Below, in pieces: positions 1-12,653 of a DNA stretch of 64,000 bases (its first letter is position 1; each line of letters begins with the position of its first letter). A model generated the notes under the pieces. The model saw only the letters and a program-made list of their open reading frames with translations, ran no database searches and was not told the origin of the DNA. This DNA is from Curvularia sp. ZM96 (lineage: Eukaryota; Ascomycota; Dothideomycetes; Pleosporales; Pleosporaceae): NCBI GenBank assembly GCA_022457065.1, contig JAJGBQ010000001.1, positions 6,138,001 to 6,202,000 of the forward strand, read 5' to 3'. A program made the position numbers and the translations under genes.

Positions 1-50
1 ACTCACACGACACACCATAACCACAACAACATACTAACTCCTCCCACCAG

Positions 51-340
51 CTGACCAACGCTCCTCGATCCTCTCTCAAATCCTCCTCCCCGAAGCCGCC
101 GATCGCCTGGGCCGCATCCGCCTCGTCAAAGAATCGCGCGCCACCGACATTGAGAACCGCCTCATTATGCTGGCGCGAACAGGTCAATTGCGGTCAAAAG
201 TGACCGAGGAGCAGCTCAAGGAGATTCTGGGGGCTGTGGCCGAGGCGCAGGAGAAGGAGGAGCAGAAGATTGTGGTGAATCGCAGGGGAGGCGGGTGGGA
301 TGATGATGATGAGTTGGAGGAGCTGATGAAGGAGGTTTAG
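51..340 (+). CDS. PDCD5: PDCD5-family DNA-binding protein, 3' exon (partial)
   Basis: This is the last exon of a PDCD5/TFAR19-like protein (yeast YMR074C type), a small nuclear and cytosolic protein linked to cell-death and stress responses in the family. The exon follows an acceptor at 48-50 with an ACTAAC branch site just upstream, and its first two bases finish a split codon. It encodes 95 residues in the family order: ILSQILLPEAADRLGRIRLV, a run of Ala/Ile/Glu/Asn, LARTGQLRSKVTEEQLKEIL, and an acidic tail ending in DDDDELEELMKEV before the TAG at 338-340. The 5' part of the gene lies outside the window. Identification rests on the strongly conserved core; the cellular role here is inferred from the family. 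Confidence 0.88.
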
Positions 341-561
341 GTGGGGGAGGGATGGTGCATTGGGTTGGCGTTTTTTCTTCTTCTTTTCTTCATTTGATTA
401 GGGGGAAAGATGGGTTATAGTGTCTTTTGTTTAGTAAAAGGAACGTGGAATCAAAACGGGAATGTGGGGTTTACATCCATGTAGTTTTGTTGGATTCGAA
501 TTTCGAGTGCGTTTTCATGTCGAATAAGGAGTTTTGTAATTGGCTCAAAGTCATCCAAGCC

Positions 562-1405
562 TTACATCTTCTTAATCTGCTTTTTCACCCGCCCAATCTC
601 GATCTCCTGCATCCTCATTTCCTTGGCTATCGTAGCTAGCCGGGGAACCGGTCCCTCGACCACGTCTATGAACGTAGACTGTGCTGCTCGAAGAGCAGGC
701 GGAACAAGGATGCCGAACCATTTGAGCGGATCAGTGGATTTCTGCGTGGTCTTGGTCTTTTCTTTGCTGTCTTCTGATGCTGGACTGGCATGGTCTTTGT
801 CTGGAGTGCTTTTCGGTTCTTCTTCATTTCCTGCGTCTCCTCTGGATTCAGATGCTGCAGAGAGAGGCTTCGAGTCTTTTGTACTTTTTGCATTCTGGTC
901 CATAGCATCTTCTTCGGCAGAATTCGCACTCCCATTAGACGAGTCTGGCTTGTAGATGGAAAAGTTTGGACAATCACTTGTCAGATGGTCCTGCTCGGAG
1001 ATGTGACTGTACTTGATGGTTAGTCCCTGCAAAAGAAGAACATCCAATGTGGAGTATACACCCGAATGAACAGGCCTGCAAACTTACACTTTCCGTATAG
1101 CCTGCATCCGTTCATCATAGCAGTCCTGTCCATATCGAATAGCGGAAGATGAATTGTGGAAATTTGCTTGAGCAAGAGACATGTAGCCCTGTTTTCTTCA
1201 TTAGTCTCCCCTTGATAAGATGATGTTGCAGGTGAAATACACTAGACAGCTGTTTGGAGAGCTGTTGCATCTGTTGCTGATACTCGTGCAGGGTAATCAA
1301 ATACCGCTCAAGCAGCTCGTCCAAATGATTAAGCAAATCATCTTTATCCTGCTTCACTGCACCATCATCCGCTCGATTCATCGATGCATCCTGAACATCT
1401 GCCAT
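562..1405 (-). CDS. VMA22: Vma22/CCDC115-type V-ATPase assembly factor
   Basis: The product resembles Vma22/CCDC115, an ER coiled-coil factor needed to assemble the V0 sector of the vacuolar H+-ATPase. Model: exons 1241-1405, 1090-1188 and 562-1026 on the minus strand (242 aa). Exon 1 ends LSKQLSS; exon 2 gives GYMSLAQANFHNSS then RYGQDCYDERMQA; exon 3 has a variable Ser/Asp/Glu-rich linker and the C-terminal family motif PPALRAAQSTFIDVVEGPVP followed by the coiled-coil end EIEIGRVKKQIKK. The first intron (1189-1240) is certain. The second donor is less so: GTGTAAG (chosen, phase-compatible) overlaps GTAAGT two bases away, which would give a stop. Start is the ATG at 1403-1405. It lies head-to-head with SHY1, about 200 bp apart. 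Confidence 0.85.
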
Positions 1406-1608
1406 GATTCATGTAGCTCAAAGTCGTGGTGTTGGAAAAGAAAGACGTCTAGGCAATCGTGGTTACAGCGGAGGTGGACATGGGTGTTGGCGGGGGCCAT
1501 ACCGCATTGAGCGCTCGCAAGTCCATCATTCATCCCAACTTTCGCGGCCTCGACTTTCCCCTCCTCCACCAACCCAGCCCGACAACCTCCCTTGTCGCCG
1601 GCACCACA

Positions 1609-2717
1609 ATGGCGAAACCCAACCCCTTCCTGAATCTCTTCAGGCGGTACTACTCGCAAAAGACGACGCCCTTCCTCCGAACCCCACACACAATACCTAC
1701 GCATTCTCGCCTGCGACCCCAATGCCTGCGCACCCGCTTCCTCGTCTTCAGCCAAAAGCGCAATGTAGGCGGCGGCCCCGGCCTCGATCCAAACTTCGTG
1801 TCTATCCTGGACCGGCCCGCGAAAATGGCGCGCGTGGGCAAACAACACGGACCGGGCCTCATCATCCTCGCCATCATACCCGTAACCGCCTTTCTGCTCG
1901 GATGCTGGCAGGTGCAAAGACTGGGCTGGAAAACAGATTTGATTGCGCGATTTGAAGACCGACTGACGTTTCCGCCGCTTGAGCTGCCGCTGAGGATTGA
2001 TCCGGAGGCAATCAAGGATTTTGATTATAGAAAGGTGTATGCGACGGGCGTGTTGCGACATGACCAGGAAATGCTAATTGGGCCTCGTTTGTTGGATGGA
2101 GAGGAGGGGTACACGGTTGTCACGCCATTGGAGCGCAAGGATGCGAGGGGCAATGTGCACAAGATATTGGCGTGTAGGGGTTGGATCAAGAAGGACGCCA
2201 GTCCGCAGTGGTTCCGCAAGAAGAACGGAGCGTTGCCAGAGGGAGAGGTGACCATTGAGGGTTTGCTAAGAGTGCCGCCCAAGGGCAACATGTTCACACC
2301 AAAGAATGAGCCTGAGAAGGGCAAGTGGTTTTTCCCCAACGTGGAGGAGATGGCAGAGTACAGCGGGAGTCAACCAGTGTGGGTGGAAGAGACAATGAGT
2401 ATGTGTGCCTTCTGAGAGGCAATTCAAAACGATGCAATTGGGGTATCTAACTATTTCCACAGCGCCGGATTTGCTCACAAACTATGAGCGCGAACCCAAG
2501 GGTGTACCGATTGGTAGAGCGCCAGCTGTGAACCTGCGCAACAATCATACACAGTACATCTTCACATGGTACGTATTCCACCTTTGTCATCCCATACCAA
2601 TGCTCATTAGATAGGTACGCACTAAGTCTAGCGACCTCTGTCATGTTCTGGATGGTCGTCAAGAAGCCCATGTCAGGTACTCAACGCCGAGTACGACATA
2701 GCGTGGACTGGTCGTAG
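1609..2717 (+). CDS. SHY1: SURF1/Shy1 cytochrome c oxidase assembly protein
   Basis: SURF1-family protein of the inner mitochondrial membrane, needed for haem/COX1 maturation in complex IV. Exons 1609-2398, 2463-2568 and 2615-2717 give 332 aa. I start at ATG 1609 because MAKPNPFLNLFRRYYSQK is a plausible mitochondrial presequence; the frame is open upstream. Visible family features: the first membrane span around IILAIIPVTAFLLGCWQVQR, the RLGWKTDLI and GPRLLDGEEGYTVVTPL motifs, NPEP-like loop PKNEPEKGKWFFPN, and a second span near the C-terminus (YALSLATSVMFWMVV) followed by RRVRHSVDW. The gene converges on the CENP-T gene, with only 19 bp between the two stop codons, so their 3' UTRs must overlap. 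Confidence 0.92.
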
Positions 2718-2736
2718 GATTGGACTAGGCAGTATC

Positions 2737-4482
2737 CTAATCTTCATCGTTGTCCTCTTGTACAGGACGCAGCCGTTTGCGCTTTTCGCCCCTGAGCTTG
2801 ATCGGAGGTTCCATGCGGAGTTGCTGCAGTAGTTCCCGAGGAAGCATTTTTTGCGCAAGTGAAAAGGACGTAGTGTTATCGTTCGTCTTGCGAGTTCTAA
2901 GAAAGTCAGTAACGTAGCCAGCAAGCTTGTACAAAAGTGTACAGTAGACTAGATGTAACAATACCTCTTCATGAGTGCGATGACGTCGCTCTCCTCGATC
3001 ATCTTGCGTCCGCCGTGCTGCGCATAGGCGGCTAGATCAATGCTGATTTGCTCGAAAAAGTCGTTTGTAGTGTGGACAAGCGCATCGAGGGTTTCTTTGC
3101 TGAGGTGGGCTTTGCTTCCTTGCGACTTCATGAAGCTAAGGGCAAGCTTCTTGACTGGAGCAGCAGGGAACGAAGGAAATCCGATGCCATGCTCCGAGAC
3201 CATGTACTTCTTGCCACCCTTTGCTTGTTCTGCGGACGGTCGCTCGGGTGATTGTGTCTGCAGGCTTCGGTCGATTGCCGATTCTTCCTCTCGATAGGCT
3301 GTGAGTTCGGCATCGTCGTCGACAGGGGGATCTGACTCCCATTCTAGATCACCTCCGTTTTGCGTAGGATCATCACCTCCCAACAGCGCGGTCGGTTCGT
3401 CGTCGCCGTCTGGCAACTCTGTGTCATCCGGGAACTCTACAAGCTCGCTTTCGGGAATGTCGTCTTCCTGGATCGCTTGTTCGTCTGGTGGGTCAAATCG
3501 AGGTGGGGCGCGTATGCGATCAGGGATCATGAAGCGGAAGGTGGGTTCTTCTGTGTCGTCGTCTCCGTCACCAAATACGCCCAGGTTGGCGTCGCTAGTC
3601 CTCCCATTTCGTCCACCGGTAAGTGCCTGTATGGTCGTATCATCTCCTTCCAAGGCATCTTCTAAGGCCTCGTCGAGCAGCCCATCTGTGCGTCTGTTGA
3701 TGAACGTCCCGTCAATCTCGTACTCTTCCTCTACTGCACCCAGTTCACTCAAATCTGCAAATCTTTCGCTCTGCCGCCCTCCATACATCGACCGCGGGTC
3801 TTCGCTAATGGCTCGTCTTCCGAATTCTAGGGACTGTACCGTCCCTCCGTCGACGTCGTCAGGCAAGTCCGGTAGTAGCGACTGCCTTGGCGGGGCGCTA
3901 TGGAAAGTATCTTCATCGTCATCGTCGTACATGTTCTCAAGCGGCATGGAAAGTCGTGGGGCAACGATTTGTGGGCCATCTTCAACGTCTGGCAGGTCGA
4001 GCGCTGAATGCCGTGGGCGTCGGGGCAGGACTTGTGGAGAAGGCTCGACTGGCCGACTGGTGCGGGCAAGCGCTACATGATTCTTTAGCTCAGTCCATGG
4101 CTCTAGGCATGCAGAAAGCATTACCTCTGCTCAGGTCACGCAAAAGGTCGCGCGGGGTTTCTCTCTGAATGCGGCCGCTTCGTCTCCGGTTGTTACCCGG
4201 CGTTCTGGCGGCATTGGCTCGTTCTCGCAGTGCCCGTATGGCATGAGGAGTAGTGGGCACTATTCGTCGCGAAGTCAAAGGGCGAGTTGCTGGCCCACCT
4301 CGAGGCGTTCGTACGGTTCCTGGTGTTGGCACGACGGGAGTCCTTCTGCTTCCCGGGGTGGGGCCGGCACTGATGGCGCGACGGAACGGTGTTATGGGTT
4401 GTAACATGGCATTGTTGATCGGCGTGCCCTGTTGCTGTGTCTCCGGCGAGAGACGCTGCTTCTTGCGCGCAGAGTCGGCCAT
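2737..4482 (-). CDS. CNN1: CENP-T-type histone-fold kinetochore protein
   Basis: Likely inner-kinetochore protein CENP-T (budding yeast Cnn1, fission yeast Cnp20), which joins centromeric chromatin to the Ndc80 complex. Exons 4125-4482, 2965-4072 and 2737-2896 encode 541 aa. The N-terminal part is basic and Pro/Thr/Arg-rich (repeated TP motifs, potential CDK sites), the middle is very acidic and disordered, and the C-terminal 110 residues form the histone fold: PVKKLALSFMKSQGSKAHLS, then DFFEQISIDLAAYAQHGGRK, ESDVIALMKR, and after the last intron FSLAQKMLPRELLQQLRM ending in a basic/acidic tail. Intron 1 (4073-4124, 52 nt) was chosen over a 22-nt alternative that is too short. It shares a 208-bp divergent promoter with CMS1. 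Confidence 0.85.
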
Positions 4483-4690
4483 TGTGGTGGCAGCATCCGC
4501 GGGTGAGTCGTGGGAGCGCGGGAGGGTGTGGAGAGACGTCAGGGAAACGCGTCGGTTGGACGCGACTTGGCGGCGTTGCGGCGGGGCTAGTCCGGTATTG
4601 GGCTAGGCTATCGATAACCTTAACTCGCTGTAACTTTTTCTGTTGCATGAACGTGAGGTTGCGCTCTTCACACAAAACACAGTCTCCGCC
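4483..4690. promoter_or_regulatory. Divergent promoter between CENP-T and CMS1
   Basis: A 208-bp interval separates two divergently transcribed start codons, so it must contain both core promoters. I see no clear TATA box; it is GC-rich near the CENP-T side and ends with a pyrimidine-rich leader before the CMS1 ATG. Confidence 0.5.
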
Positions 4691-5628
4691 ATGTCAGATT
4701 CTGAACAGGAAGGGGGCGTGCCCCTCATCGAAGCGCAGTTTGACGTTGACGCGCCTTCCAAAAAGAGGAAACGGGAGGGCGAACCTGAGGCAAGCAAGGA
4801 CAGCAAGAAGGCGGCCAAAAAGGCCAAGCGAAAGGAAAAGAAGAAACAGAGGCAGAAGGCGATTGACGAAGATGATTTGGACCAGCAGTTGGGCGTGAAT
4901 CACGCTTTCGAGCGCATGGATGGACAGCTGGTCGCAGACTACGTCAACGCGCGAACGCGCCTGTACGGAAAAGAGCTGAGCAGTGTGGAGCTGGAAGACA
5001 AGTTCATCTCCGGTAGGTGTGCGAGTGCAGATGTTTTTGAAAGAAGGGTGTTGACAAGACGCAGCGCGCACCGTACAGGACAGCACCAGCTGGAGCGAGC
5101 CACGAACTACAGAAAATCTATCGGCTTTCCTCAAGAAGCAGGCAGGCACGCTTGAGCCGACACCTTCGAAGCCGCCGGGAGCACCGCACACGATTGTGGT
5201 GACCTTGTCTGGCATTCGAGCTGCCGATGTATGCCGGTCCTTGAAGGATGGGTTACCGAAACAGGGCGTGCAGAAGCCCAATGTCGCCAAGCTGTTTGCC
5301 AAGCATCTCAAGCTTCCGGACCAGGTAGCGCACTTGAAGAAGAACAAGTAGGTGGTTGTCAATGTGACTAGGCTGCATGGCTAATTTGGTGGACAGAATC
5401 GACTACGGCGTGGGAACGCCTGATCGACTTGTGGCGTTGCTGGAGGATGGGGCACTCTCAACGGCAAACCTGAAGCGGGTGGTGATTGATGTTTCCTACA
5501 TTGACCAAAAGAAGCGCGGGATCCTCGACATGAAGGAGCTGCACGAGGCGCTGATGAAGCTGTTGCTGCGGAAGGAGCTGGTGGGAGAAGACAAGCAAGG
5601 AGGGGACGGGCTATTTCTTTTCTACTGA
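4691..5628 (+). CDS. CMS1: Cms1 ribosome biogenesis protein
   Basis: Cms1-family protein, a component of the early 90S/small-subunit processome in the nucleolus. Exons 4691-5012, 5065-5347 and 5397-5628 give 278 aa. The N-terminus is acidic then highly basic (KKRKREG, KKAAKKAKRKEKKKQRQKA), as expected for a nucleolar protein. The C-terminal part has the family's truncated DEAD-box-like look: APHTIVVTLSGIRAADVCR, VGTPDRLVALLEDGALS (a motif Ib-like segment) and LKRVVIDVSYIDQKKRGI. Both introns are about 50 nt with good phase matches. No Walker A motif is visible, consistent with the family lacking ATPase activity. Confidence 0.87.
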
Positions 5629-7114
5629 TGAAAAGCGTAATTCGACCTTGATACCGAGATACCCAATGAATACCGAACGCGTGTAGCGTGATCGGCTTTG
5701 CATGCATGCAGGACTACCGTGAGGCGCCGAGAGCGACTTTTTTTCACGGCAAGCGTATTGTAAGCGGCGATCGGAAACGGTGGGGAATGCCAGTCGAATG
5801 TAACTGCGATGGGACGTCTCGAGACGCTGGCTAAAACCCGGCGTCGGGCGCCACACGTGCAAGGTTACGAGTCGAGGCCGGGGTTCCGCGTGCGAGTGGC
5901 CGTGCTAATGCGATGTTCGCACGTTGTTTAGGTTCGAACGGCTAATCAAGAGGCAGCACGGGCAGGCGAGCACAAATACTATGCAGCAGGCGGCGAATCA
6001 CAGGACGAGACGGGGGGCGATTATGGTTGACAAGTGCATGCCCCATGCGCAGGGTGCCAGAAGAGGAAGTCCACGGAGACACATGACGTGAGATTTGTGC
6101 AGTGGAGTCTCTTTTGGCTCTTGTTTTTGAGCAGACGAGTGCATGAAGGCACGAGAGCGTGTAGGAACGTAGGAGCCGGGTCGGGGCGTAGGAGCGGAGG
6201 GCCGGAGGAGGGAGGAATTGGGAAGTCGCCGGGATCACGTGACTCTTGGCAAGCAGCGCAGCGAAAGCGACCGCAGCAGCAAGCACAGGAACATCAAGAG
6301 CAGCCAAAAACACCAGCCTGGCGCAGTGCCAGCATTGTGCTATCGTAGCCCCAGGCACAGTGCATGCTACTGCATGGGGTCGGACGCGGGCATGCAGGCC
6401 ATCCAATCCCCAGGGGCTGGGAGCTTGGTCAGTCACAGTCGAGCCGTGCGCCCGCGCCGTCGCCCTGCCTATCGGACGCGGTAGAAGCGTCGTGAGCAGC
6501 GTGTCGCAAATCGGTTTCAAGACGGCATACGCGCCTGCGGTCTTTTGCCAAATATACCGCCCGCAGTCCCTCTGCCTGTGTCTGCTTCGCCGTATTGCTC
6601 CTCTCCTCTCTGCCTCCGCTTCTACCAACACCACGACCCTCGCCAACTTGCTGGGCAATTGCCGCCATCCCACGACTCGGACCCCGCCCGCCAGTCTCCC
6701 CATCTGCGTCCGTGGCCCGCGCTGCTCGACGCTGCATCCAACCCAGGCCAATCCAAGTCAAGGCCAGCCAGTCCAATCCCATCCAAGACCAGCCTCGAGC
6801 TTGCTCGCTTCTTGACCCGCCGCCGCCGCCAAGCGATAAAACGCCCCCCCTACGCTGCAGATAGCTTCCGCCAGCACCAGAAGCTACCCGCAAGTTATCG
6901 ACCTGTCCCAACGGTGCGTCCTTCTCTCTCTCTCCTCCAGTCCACCACACCACCTGACCCCATCGCCTCCAGGGTCTCGCTCTCCGCCTTCGCTTCTCGC
7001 TCCCCCGACGCCGCCCCATTCTCGCTGCCGAGCAGGGTCGTGTTCCAACTTTAATCAGACGACGCTGCATCTCCTGCACCTAACCCGCTTCGTCTTTCGA
7101 TTGCGATATCCACC
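5629..7114 (+). promoter_or_regulatory. Long upstream region of RAC1
   Basis: About 1.5 kb without a supportable gene, between CMS1 and RAC1. The distal part is mixed-sequence; the proximal 600 bp is C-rich with many CCGCC, CTCTCT and CCCCC runs (for example 6920-6945), typical of a fungal 5' leader and initiator region. Several open frames run through it on both strands but have skewed Arg/Pro/Ser composition and no family resemblance. Transcript start and any 5' UTR intron cannot be placed from sequence. Confidence 0.45.
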
Positions 7115-7974
<860 letters not shown>

Positions 7975-8534
7975 AAGACTGGATTGGGCGTCGAGACGAG
8001 ACATGTTTTGGCGTAATTGCGGAAGGACCAAAAGATTGAATATGCACGTAGATCATTTCTACAACTTACTTGAGGAATTAACGTATGGGAGTGATAACAT
8101 CTGGATACCAACACGGAGGGTTAGGGTGGACGTGACTCTGCACACGTCACTGACGAACAAGGAGGCGCCCAAATGCCGGCATATGCGTCCATTTACACGA
8201 ATAGCATTTGCTTTGTAGCATCTTTTAATACGCTGCAGTTGAATATCAGGAGTCTAGCATTGGCTTTTTCCGCTGCATTACTCTTCTTGGGCGTGGAGGA
8301 TTATGGGAACCCGGTTTAGCATTTCCAGTAGAATTGTTTATTGCATCCTTTGCTTTTGCGCAATCCATGCCGAGTGAGTTGATCTCATGTGGGGTTTCCG
8401 AAGCCCATGGCTGCGGCCGACCTGGCCTCGGTACCGGCCGCATTGGAGTTGGAGCCTCAGCCATGCATCCTTGCTCAGCGCGTCCCAAGCTTTCCCCGCG
8501 ACACCCGCCACTCCACCAATACTTACGTCGCAAC
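7975..8534. other. Intergenic, RAC1 to UBX gene
   Basis: 560 bp holding the RAC1 3' UTR and the promoter of the UBX gene. The first half is moderately AT-rich with tracts such as TCTTTTAATACGC near 8220. No gene or repeat is visible. Confidence 0.5.
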
Positions 8535-10146
8535 ATGTTCCATGAAGGCAGTCTACAAAGCGGCATTGCGCTAGCAATCCAGGAACAGAAGCTGGTCGCC
8601 TGCTTTGTGCGAGGTACTTGAGGCTACCCTGTCCACTCGGAATGTGGAGATAGGAGACAGGAGTACTAAATCATCGATACAGACGACAGCGCCACGAGCA
8701 AGGAGTGGGAGGAGGAGTGGCTGAAGAGCGGATGGGTAAGCTGCATGTCTGGGATATCCCATTGGGTGCTTTGCATCGCCCATGCTAATACTGCGTAGTT
8801 GTCCAGCCTGCTCACTCAAAAGGCCGTCGTCTTGCGGCTTGAAGCTGGCTCCACTGAAGCTGGATTCCTTGCCGCCTTTTCCGACCTCTCCCAGACTCCT
8901 ACCTTTGTCGTGATACAAAACGGGCAACTCCAAGTCCAACTGAAGAGCCATGTTGCCAAGAATGAGTTTATCAACTCGGTCAGACAGGCGTTGGGGGCGA
9001 GCCCTATTCCAGGCTCCAGCGCATCGCCAACACCACCACAACGCAGTCCACTAGACTCGCCCGATATCCAGACCAACGCGGCGGCCGAGGACGATCTATA
9101 TGGGCCTGATGAACCCTCAGAGCCAGTAGTTGGAACAACCCTCTCCGCGAATGCAAAAGGCAAGCAGAAGATGACATCGGCGCCAGCCTCAAAACCCAGC
9201 ACTTCCTCGTCCATGAACAAAGCACAACAAGAAGCGAGGGATGCTCTGCGTAAGAAGAAGAAAGAGGAAGCGGAGGAACTAGCCCGCGTAAAGGCACGGA
9301 TAGAGGCCGACAAGGCTGCGAGGAAGGCAGAGGCCGAAACAAGAAAGGCAGAGCGGGAGAGGGAACGGAACAAGGAAACTCAGACATCGGCCCCGCGGGG
9401 AACGACCTCTTCAAAAGGATCACAATCAAAGACTGTTAGTCTGAACGTGCGGTTATTCGATGGACGGACAATACGCTCAAGTTTTGCACGCGAGGCCACA
9501 TTGCAAGACCAAGTGCGGAAATGGGTGGACTCGGAGTTTGCCAAACTGGCACAAGACGATGCGAATATTAATCACAAGCAGCTGCCGCCGTACTACTTTC
9601 GCCATATTCTCGCACCGCAGCCAAGCCGTGAGCTCTCAGCCGGCGACGAATCCCAGGCGCTGGGCGACATTGACCTCGCTCCCAGCGCCACCCTGGTCCT
9701 TGTCCCCGTAAAGGGATACTCGGAAGCGTATTCTGGAGGGGATGGAGGAGTCGTAGGGGCCGCTACAGGTCTTGTGGGTGGTGCTTTTGGGCTCTTGGCC
9801 TCGACGGTCGGTCTCGTAGGTAGCACCATTGGCTCGGCTATAGGCTATGGTTCGTCTGCATCGTCATCGTCGCAGCAGCGCCCTGGTGGTCAAACAATGG
9901 GGTCCAGACCGGGTGGACCATCTCAGCAGGATGCCCCAGATAGTACGGGTATTCGCGTACGCACGCTAGCGGACCAGAGAGCCAGAGAGCCTCAGTCGTT
10001 TTACAACGGGAATCAGGTACGTCTTTTCCATCTAGATGGCTCGATTGTGTTGGATACAAACAGGCGCTGTGATTGGGATAAAAAGCTAACGTGTTGTACA
10101 GCTAAGCACGGAGCCCAGACCCGACGACAATGACAAGCGGGATTGA
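8535..10146 (+). CDS. UBX-domain protein (UBXN4/Ubx-like Cdc48 adaptor)
   Basis: Predicted Cdc48/p97 adaptor of the UBXN4 (erasin) type, likely acting in ER-associated degradation. Exons 8535-8613, 8683-8735, 8799-10016 and 10102-10146 give 464 aa. The N-terminal UAS/thioredoxin-like region starts MFHEGSLQSGIALAIQEQ, with SKEWEEEWL and FVVIQNGQLQVQL. A charged coiled coil (RKKKKEEAEELARVKARIE and onward) leads into the UBX domain (SLNVRLFDGRTIRSSFAREA, through SATLVLVPVKGYSEAY). After it comes a Gly/Ala-rich hydrophobic stretch (ATGLVGGAFGLLASTVGLVG) that could anchor the protein in the ER membrane. The last intron (10017-10101) is needed to reach the short conserved-looking end LSTEPRPDDNDKRD. 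Confidence 0.85.
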
Positions 10147-10494
10147 GGTTTATGTGATTGAGTGGCACGGTGTTACGGTGTTGTTTCCCTTTGGGATCTC
10201 TTTTCCGGATTATCAAGGACTTTCATGAAATGCAGATATTTTACTCTTGCGTTGCTGATGCGTAACGAGCGTAGGCAAGGGTGGGCTAGCATTAGTCAAA
10301 GTACTACACTTGTGCATAAAAATGAGCGGCTCGAAGGGAATTGGCATGTCACGGTTTTGAGCAATCTAGCAACTTGTCCCGGATACCACGTTCGTGAAAG
10401 AAAACCGTCGTCCTATCCTTGCACAGAGGATCCATGGCATTGAAGCAAGACCGCCGTCTTTCTCACTCATAAACAGGCAGACGTCCACCCCCTC
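10147..10494. other. Convergent 3' intergenic region
   Basis: 348 bp between the stop codons of the UBX gene and the Arb2-domain gene. It should hold both 3' UTRs. No gene, hairpin or repeat is evident. Confidence 0.5.
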
Positions 10495-11939
10495 TCATTC
10501 CTCCTCCATCAGCCCCGCCGCCTTGAGCAACTCACTATCTACCATTGTACCCCCGAACGGCACCTTCGGCCCATCGACCTGCGCCTCCCAATCCGCCTCC
10601 CTCCCGTCATCACAACCACGCACAGCCTCCTCAAAGAAATCCAACACCGCCTTCTGCACCCCAGGATCCGTAAACACGCGCTCCGCAAACGGCTCCTCGC
10701 CCCCCGCAAATGTCGGACACACGACGTCCTTGCCGGACGCCCACTCTGTGCCCTCGCTGCTTGCCGGCGGAGCATTCGTATCATCGAGCGTCGCGTCCTG
10801 CATTTCAGTGACTAGATCCAGCTTCTTGGGGCCGGTGTAGTCCTTGGGTAGACCGGTGCAGTGGAGCGGGTCAGACGTGGCGTCGTTGAACTTCCACTGG
10901 CGGGCGCGGGCGTGCAGGAAGGAGCGGAGTTGGGGGTTATTGATCTGCGAGTCGTCGAGGGTGCAGTGGATGAGTGCGAGGGCGGTGAGGCGGGTGCTGT
11001 ATTTGGGGACTGTGGGAGTGTTATGTTAGAGCTGGTGGAGAGAGAGATGGTAGAGAGAGGAATGGTGGTACGTACAGTCTTCGGCGAGGAGGTTGAGGAT
11101 GTGTTCGGTGCCGTTTTCAATGGCGATGAGGTAGAGTTCTGCGTCTGGGGCGATGCGTGAGGGGTTGAAAAGGACGTCGTTGAAGACGGTTTTGATGTGT
11201 TCGATGGCTGTACGGTGGCCCTCGATGGAGTTCTCCTCGTGGATACGGATCATGTCGTGGGCGATTGACTTGCGCGGCATGGCGGACCAGCTGCGTAGCG
11301 TCATGGCCTGGCGGTGCTTGTGAGAGTAGAGGAGCTGGCCGGTGTTCATGACAAGCAAGGCAGGTGTAGTACTGTGGTCTTCAAGCTCGTAGCCATCCCG
11401 AAAGATTTTGGCATCTTGATCTGCCTTGTTTGTAGAAGCACGCTTGATCAGTTCTTTGGCGAAGTTGACGAGAGATCCGCCGTTGATGCCGCCGTCCCTT
11501 TGGAGGTGGCCATAGGAGAGAATGCCGAGATCTTGCGTGGCGTCGTTGACAAGCACAATCACTCGCTTACTCTTCTTGAGGGTCTCAGGCGCAGGGGCAA
11601 GAATAGGGATACTTGGTTCGTCAGGCTGGTCGGTAGTGAACTGTGGGAGATAGATGCGGCTCAGCCCGAGACTCGCCAGACACTTCTCTACTTCTCTGCG
11701 CTCACAGGCTGTGCCATGTTAGTCATGCATTAGCCATCGCTGTCACTGAACTCACTCTGGAAAGCCTTTCGGCGGACCTCGTTGATGCGCTCGTTGTTCG
11801 TGGCAGTGTATATGAACGGTTTGTCAGGCGCGTTGATCAAGCGGATGTGACCTGTCTCGTTGATGAAGAAACCAAGCTCCTTGAGGTCACATGGGAACGA
11901 CGGGTCTGCCTGCATGGTGTCTTCTATGCGTCGGAACAT
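10495..11939 (-). CDS. Arb2-domain protein
   Basis: Protein with an Arb2 domain, the fold named after the fission yeast Argonaute siRNA chaperone subunit and shared with Hda1 C-termini and FAM172. Exons 11756-11939, 11076-11708 and 10495-11009 encode 443 aa. Family features: DPSFPCDLKELGFFINETGH, then IRLINAPDKPFIYTATNNER, REVEKCLASLGLSRIYLPQ, and the core SKRVIVLVNDATQDLGILSY with INGGSLVNFAKELIKRA. The region around LLVMNTGQLLYSHK and AMTLRSWSAMPRKS is the middle of the domain. The C-terminal 100 residues are acidic and specific to this lineage. Whether it works in heterochromatin/RNAi, as Arb2 does, is inference; fungal genomes carry several Arb2-domain proteins. Confidence 0.82.
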
Positions 11940-12217
11940 GTTGGCTGAGTTTGAGCCCTTGGTCGAGAAGGAGAAGGTATAGAGTGGACAGATACAAGTG
12001 CAGGGTTGTGGTTCTGGATTGAAATGGGGGATGGACGGGTATAAGTTGGAGTTTGTGGCCGTTTGTCTCAGTGAAAGAAGGAGCAGCCAGGCAAACACAT
12101 AATGTGAGAGCAATCACAGCCTATCATGATAGGTGATTTTCCATGACCCAAGTCGTTATCACAAGTACGCCGCCCAATGCTCATCGTCTTGTTCAGTATT
12201 GTACATGTATCCCACGT

Positions 12218-12653
12218 CTACCAACTTGCTTTCTTCACACCTGGGAGGTTTCCTGCCAGCGCATTCACACGGAATTGGTACTGCTAAATGTTAGCCTGAG
12301 CCCGATATCCATCTCTGCGTCTACGTACCCTTCCAAGTCGAAAGTCGCTGAAAACACCACGGCCTTTGCCTCCCATGATACACCTGTTCTTGATTTGCGT
12401 GAAGCGTGTGTAGCAGTGCATCTGCGACAATTCAAGTTGTGCCTGCGCGCGGACTCGTTGCGGGAGCGTGGTATTGCGGATAATGTAACGGAGTGCTTGC
12501 CTACTGCTGTCAGTCAAAATATGCGGCGAGAATCTGCAATGCGCACCGCTCCGGCTCGTTCTCGGAATACACCTTGCGCTTGGTGTGGTCGCGAATGTTG
12601 CGGATCTTGGCGAAGCAGCCAATGTCCAGCTTGGCCGCACGGAATTGAGACAT
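12218..12653 (-). CDS. MRP2: Mitochondrial ribosomal protein uS14m
   Basis: Small-subunit mitochondrial ribosomal protein uS14m (yeast Mrp2). Exons 12547-12653, 12329-12500 and 12218-12280 give 113 aa. The S14 signature is clear: RYIIRNTTLPQRVRAQAQLE, then CYTRFTQIKNRCIMGGKGRG, VFSDFRLGRYQFRVNALAGN and the universal end LPGVKKASW. Both introns (46 and 48 nt) have phase-consistent GT...AG ends; the first uses a TGACTGAC branch site. I start at ATG 12651-12653 (MSQFRAAKLD), as in orthologues, not at upstream in-frame codons. It is divergent from the UFL1-like gene. Confidence 0.93.

Noticed and set aside
1378..2061. 227-aa minus-strand open frame opposite SHY1
   Set aside because: It overlaps the conserved SURF1 coding exon and the VMA22 start; composition is that of an antisense shadow.
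3301..4080. 259-aa plus-strand open frame opposite the CENP-T gene
   Set aside because: It is Ser-rich antisense of the acidic CENP-T middle region (GAC/GAA/GAG codons read backwards give TCG/TTC/CTC) and has no independent support.
5942..6751. 269-aa minus-strand open frame upstream of RAC1
   Set aside because: Arg/Ala/Ser-biased, no domain or membrane pattern, and lies in the C-rich RAC1 leader.
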